Below, piece by piece: positions 59,342 to 64,000 of a stretch of 64,000 bases of DNA. The stretch comes from Chrysomallon squamiferum (Eukaryota > Mollusca > Gastropoda > Neomphalida > Peltospiridae). Position 1 is the stretch's first letter. Every line of letters starts with the position of its first letter. The position numbers were made by a program, and so were the translations under genes. The stretch is from positions 9,078,260 through 9,142,259 of the forward strand of contig CM022674.1 of assembly GCA_012295275.1 (NCBI GenBank), given 5' to 3'. The notes below the pieces were generated by a model, which did not search any database, was not told where the DNA came from, and was given only the letters and a program-made list of their open reading frames with translations.

Positions 59342-60278
59342 TAAAGATGTACCTGTGACAGGAATAACACAAGTTATGACACACAGAAGGCCATTTCCCA
59401 GTAACCGGAGATTGACCTATATGCACAACACTGCACATTCACTGCGCTGCAAAAATATCCCGACTGTGGTGCAGGCTAAGAAAAAAACACTGAGTCATAT
59501 ACATTCCACTACCAGTACAGGCCTCCTCTCACTAACAAAAACATGTTTTAACTTTATATTTTGAAGGGGAAAATAAAAAAAATAATAATAAAAAAAATGA
59601 TAATACTAATTTGTCCCAGTTACATACCTGATAGTGTCATTAGTAGCCTACTGAAGCATAAAAAATTATATTCTCTATATACGTAATGTTGCCAACAAAA
59701 TGCAAGTCTGGCCACCAATTTTTTTTTTGATGGCTGTTACATCACAGAGCTGACACCCCTACACAGTTATTAGACTCATCTAGTTACTATACAGACTATG
59801 GCTGTTTAGGCCCAGTTGCACAAACTTATTTTGCGAGGTTTTGTAGATCTGAAAGGAAATGCTATTGTTTTATAGAACATGAACAGTTATAATAAGCTAG
59901 TGAACAAACCCCCCCCCCTAAAAACCCCAGCAAACAACAAAAAAAATCCCCCAAAAGCCAGCAAACAAAAAAAACAACAACAATCATTTCTAATTTTTTC
60001 TATATATATATATATTACATCACTTAACTACTTCTATACTTTATAAGTAACCTAACCATTCAACATATTGCAGTCTTCAAGCTACTATTATATATAAAAA
60101 TAATTTAATAAATACATAATAATAAAATAATAATAATAATAGTCATCAAATGATGATAATCACATCTCCACACTTTTGAAATTATCATATAAACAATATT
60201 TTAAAGATTGTCTCAAATCAGTAACATAAAAAAAAAAACCCAGCCCCCCCCCAAACATTATATATATACATATATGTA

Positions 60279-60755
60279 CAGAAAGTCCTCAAGTTACGTT
60301 AGAGATCCATTTCTATGGACCAACAAAATGTGATTTTTGATGCAAGTTGGAATTATCATAGCCAAAATCACTTACCTAACCTAAAATCATACATTTATAT
60401 CAAGAGAACAATCCCTAAAATGAGAGATGAAATTATACATTCTGAAGATTAAAAAAAAAAAGTTATAATAATTCTTTACTTTTATTCTGTGATTGGCTTG
60501 CAAATTGGAAGGGGTGTTGTAGAGACTGACTTAATGAAAGGAGCAGGAGGAGGCTGGAGAGGCAACATGAGAATTTATAGAAGGTGCTGGAGACAGTGGA
60601 GCAGGAGAATCAGGAGAGGCTTCAGAAGGTGCAGGAGATGTTTGAATTCTATATCTTGCTGATTCAGGTCGAAATTTATCTTATAAATTATTTATAGGAT
60701 TACTGTCTTAAAGTTGAAATGGCTTATGTCAAGGACAATGTAGGTTGAGGATAAA
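60279..60755. mobile_element. Tigger/pogo-like element, right end degraded (tentative)
   Basis: Left end CAGAAAGTCCTCAAGTTACG after TA (60277-60278) resembles Tigger-type ends. The right side, read in reverse complement, gives TCCTCAACCTACATTGTCC and then CATAAGCCATTTCAACTTTA, the usual repeated 'cgacttacgt' style, but the terminal bases are missing. The interior has a GGAG-rich stretch at 60538-60640 and no transposase frame. Confidence 0.45.
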
Positions 60756-63700
60756 TATCCAAAAATTTACTTCTTTAAAAGTAAGGAAAATGGACAGATT
60801 TATTTTCTTCAGAGATGGATGGATAGATAAATGAAAGAAAGTATAGATTTATAAAAAGTTGTACTAGCATTAACCCACTAATAACAAATTCATGGCTAAA
60901 TTGATGTTTTCATTATCTAAGAAAGATGGGCGCATGTATGAATGAATGGAATGGCCAAATAAATAAATAAAGAAAACTGAACAAAAAATGATTTTTAAAA
61001 TATAAATTAAATATTAAAACATTGTATACTGGTATATTATTTCTTCACGTTTTTCTTTTTTATATTTTATTAATTCTTTAAAAAAAAAAAAATAATAATA
61101 ATAAAAGTCCATCTTCTTTTTATTATTATTATTTTAAAGGCAATTATTGCAAAATTTGTTTTTAAAATAAATGATGCATAAAAATAAGAAAAAAAGAAAG
61201 AAGAAAAAAAAACCCCATGAAATATGAATGACATGCAGTATGAAAAAAAAGCTTTAAAAAGTAAGCCACAAGAGGCAGGCTACAATATGAACAAAAGATG
61301 GGGTCATAGAAGGGACACAGGGTTGTAAAAGATATATAAGAAAAAAAAAAAGCATATTTATGCGACTGGGCCTGCACTGAGACTAGACTGTATTGAATAA
61401 CTCCATGCAGTGACCCAGTCTGGTTAGCTAACCCACATGCAAGATCCAGTCTAAACAATGACCTGGTATGAACCCTCAAGTTTATCAAACCAAGACCAGG
61501 TCAATGAAGCATTGCAGCAGCAGAGGCAACATTGGGGACAACATCATGGTGATCAGTGCAATAAAACACAGACACCCTTCCTAAGTTGGTGGGATAAACT
61601 TGCACAAAGGAATTTCTTTGTGTGGAAACATGCCTCAATATACTGATGTCATTGTGGTCGCAAATGGTGGCATTACCAAAAAGATTACCTGGCGACAAAG
61701 CAGCACACTCTTTACTGACAGATGAATCCTAGAAGTAGCATAGTGAAAAACTAATAATTTGTTTATATCTCGAGAAATAATGTGGTGTTTTTTAGAATGG
61801 AAGGATGAGGTGAAGATGGTAGTCTTATATTTACACTATAATTTCTTACAAAACCTACAGGTTTACATACACACACACACACAAACATATTCTCTGTTCA
61901 TGTCACATTCACATTGGTAGTTTTCATTCAGCACACACATGGGTTGAAAAACTGACTTCTTTTTCTGCCTTATAATTTGTTTAAAAATTTAAATTAAAAT
62001 TTCTGATCACTGGCAGAGAGCAATCACAAATACATACTTACCTTCCCATTGGTATTTATGTCGTCTTGTAAAATGACTTGATAAACAGATTTTTATGTGA
62101 AATTCATTCTGCTTCAATGTTATCAATATTACTTTAGTGTTCATAGTTATCTCATAGTTATTAACTTTTTTTTTTAATTACTTAAATAACTATTTAAAAA
62201 ATAACTATTTTAACTTCTGTTCTACATTTTTTTCTATCACTGATATATAGCATAAAATTAATATAAATGTTTATAATGTGTGATTTTATTAAACATTCTT
62301 TGAATTATTCAAACTTGATATAGATCTAAAAAATGTAGGACAGAAAAAAAACAACTTTTGTCATTCCAAATAATTTTAATACAGCAAGATATGTTTATTC
62401 CATTCTGATGAAATCAGTTTAAATATAGTTGATAAGACATTCTTGACTGGAGATATCTGCTTGTTAAAGTGTTTTGTCAGTTTTAGGTTAGGACCAAAAC
62501 TTGAACAGAAACTTATACAAATAATTCTGGGCGAATCTACATTTACATTTCTAAATAACAAAGCAGAAAATGAAATAAAAATTATAAACAAGTAAAAACC
62601 TTTATCTAATAAACCACCCCTCCAAAAAAAACCCACCCATATTGATCAGATGAATTATTGCTATTATTATTCTTAAAACTTAAGATTATTAGTAAATATT
62701 AAAAACGAAGTAATAAATATAATATACATCTATAACACATTTATATCTCAGTGAAAGAAAAAAAAATATTTTCAAAAAAGTGAAAACCATATACAATATT
62801 TTTGCCTTTCTTTTATTTTTTTTTAAAGAGTATAAAAAGACTTCAAAGACGACAATAAAAAATGTAATTTCAACAGCCAAGTTTGTCTAAATTTAGAACT
62901 AATTTGTTATTTTAATATAGTTTCTATCTATTATGATAAACAATTGACAGCAGTGTAACAGTTAAAAACTCACTGAACCATAAATAACGTGTGTTGTAAC
63001 CTATCTCTTCTTCTTTGGTTAATGGCCTTTCCAATAATTATGTTTTTGAATTTTTCTTTACTAATCTATTTATAAAATAATAATAATAATAATAAAAATA
63101 ATAGTTGTTGTTGTTAACGTCATCATTGTTGTTATTAGTATTACTTTATTTCATTAATATTTTTAACTCATTAATAATTTAAATTAATTATATAGTTTTA
63201 GCAGAAAAAAGTTTTTTCTTTTCCTTTACAGCTTTCCCCCTACATCACAATAGGAAGAAGAATAAGAAAACAGTGACTGCGTTGTGGGTATGTGTGTATG
63301 TATAAATGTGACAGGACAACATATACCAGCAACTGATAGAGCTATAAAAGAGATTGGAGATGAAAGAAGAAGACATGTAAGTGAAGTGTCATGTCACATG
63401 CCCAGGGCTTCCACTCTGACACAAGAGCTCATTGATACTTTTTATTATCACTTTTAAGACATCAGTAGTGTGTAGGTGTTTACAAAACCCTTGAGGATTC
63501 TAAAGCGCACTGCAGATCAAATCAAGCCATTTTTCTAATGCAGTTTTTACATGTGCACAACTGATAATAACAACTGCTTTTTAGCATAATGTGATAAAAG
63601 ATAATAAAGCTGACAGACTTGTTCAATATGCAAAATCTATGATCATTTATCAAAATATATCCAGGACACAGTGACCGGACTTCACCCATTTTTAAAAGAT

Positions 63701-64000
63701 CAGATTTCTGAACACTCTTGCTCTTTTTTTATTATTTTTATTTATTATCTTTGTTTTTACCTACTTCAACTGACTTTAAAAAGATCATATTCCTGTAGAA
63801 CAAATTTTTGTATTTATTTTTAACAGTAATTGTTTATTGCAGCTATTCATGTAAAAAGAATTAAAACAATTTTTTTCTTCTTCAATTTTTTTATGCCTTT
63901 TTTTTAAAAAAAAGGTGTGTATATATATATTATATATTTCTTTTCAATTTAAAAAAAACACATTTTCTTTTGGTACATTTCTGAACTTATAATGTTTATT

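Larger units (their letters stand above)
53315..64000. other. AT-rich region upstream of the proposed start; no gene established
   Basis: May hold 5' UTR exons and the promoter of the zinc-finger gene. Contents seen: a DR1 site at 54682-54694, microsatellites at 54764-54788, 56118-56159, 58574-58626 and 59239-59338, a Tigger-like element at 60279-60755, and a GC-richer island at 61370-61720 with a possible minus-strand donor (CCAG|GTAATC near 61688). Confidence 0.5.

Overview
The window is eukaryotic nuclear DNA: strongly AT-rich, with spliced genes, long introns, dense microsatellites and decayed DNA transposons. Both recognisable proteins resemble invertebrate homologues, and the transposon and microsatellite mix suggests a lophotrochozoan, most likely a mollusc. 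The phylum is inference; no marker in the window fixes it. Two multi-exon genes lie tail to tail.

1-10.2 kb, plus strand: the C-terminal part (eight exons, about 514 codons) of a DUR3-like urea/proton symporter of the sodium:solute symporter family. The N-terminal exons lie upstream of the window. Its introns hold long (CT)n and (AG)n tracts, a Tc1-like transposase remnant, a nested set of three non-autonomous DNA transposons (5.8-7.0 kb) and a broken FLYWCH/MULE transposase (9.0-9.7 kb). One exon carries an apparent 1-bp deletion.

10.2-20.8 kb: the space between the two gene ends. It holds the probable 3' UTRs, one unidentified minus-strand candidate exon (12.6-12.9 kb) and an inverted repeat.

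20.8-53.3 kb, minus strand: a six-finger C2H2 zinc-finger gene of the LIN-29 / Rotund / Squeeze / ZNF362-ZNF384 family. Eight coding exons join in one frame of 1488 nt (495 aa). The finger block is in the last two exons. The N-terminal part is built from four consecutive phase 1-1 exons of 87, 30, 45 and 27 nt, three of them below the size ORF finding can detect. The first coding exon (53.25-53.31 kb) is a proposal. Introns carry three main tandem-repeat families: a 27-bp array that includes the 5' splice site of the penultimate exon, a 42-bp satellite with higher-order structure, and a roughly 31-bp array.

53.3-64 kb: AT-rich DNA upstream of the proposed start, with a perfect DR1 nuclear-receptor-type site, a Tigger-like element and one GC-richer island. 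No gene could be established there. All calls were made by eye, without database searches or RNA data.
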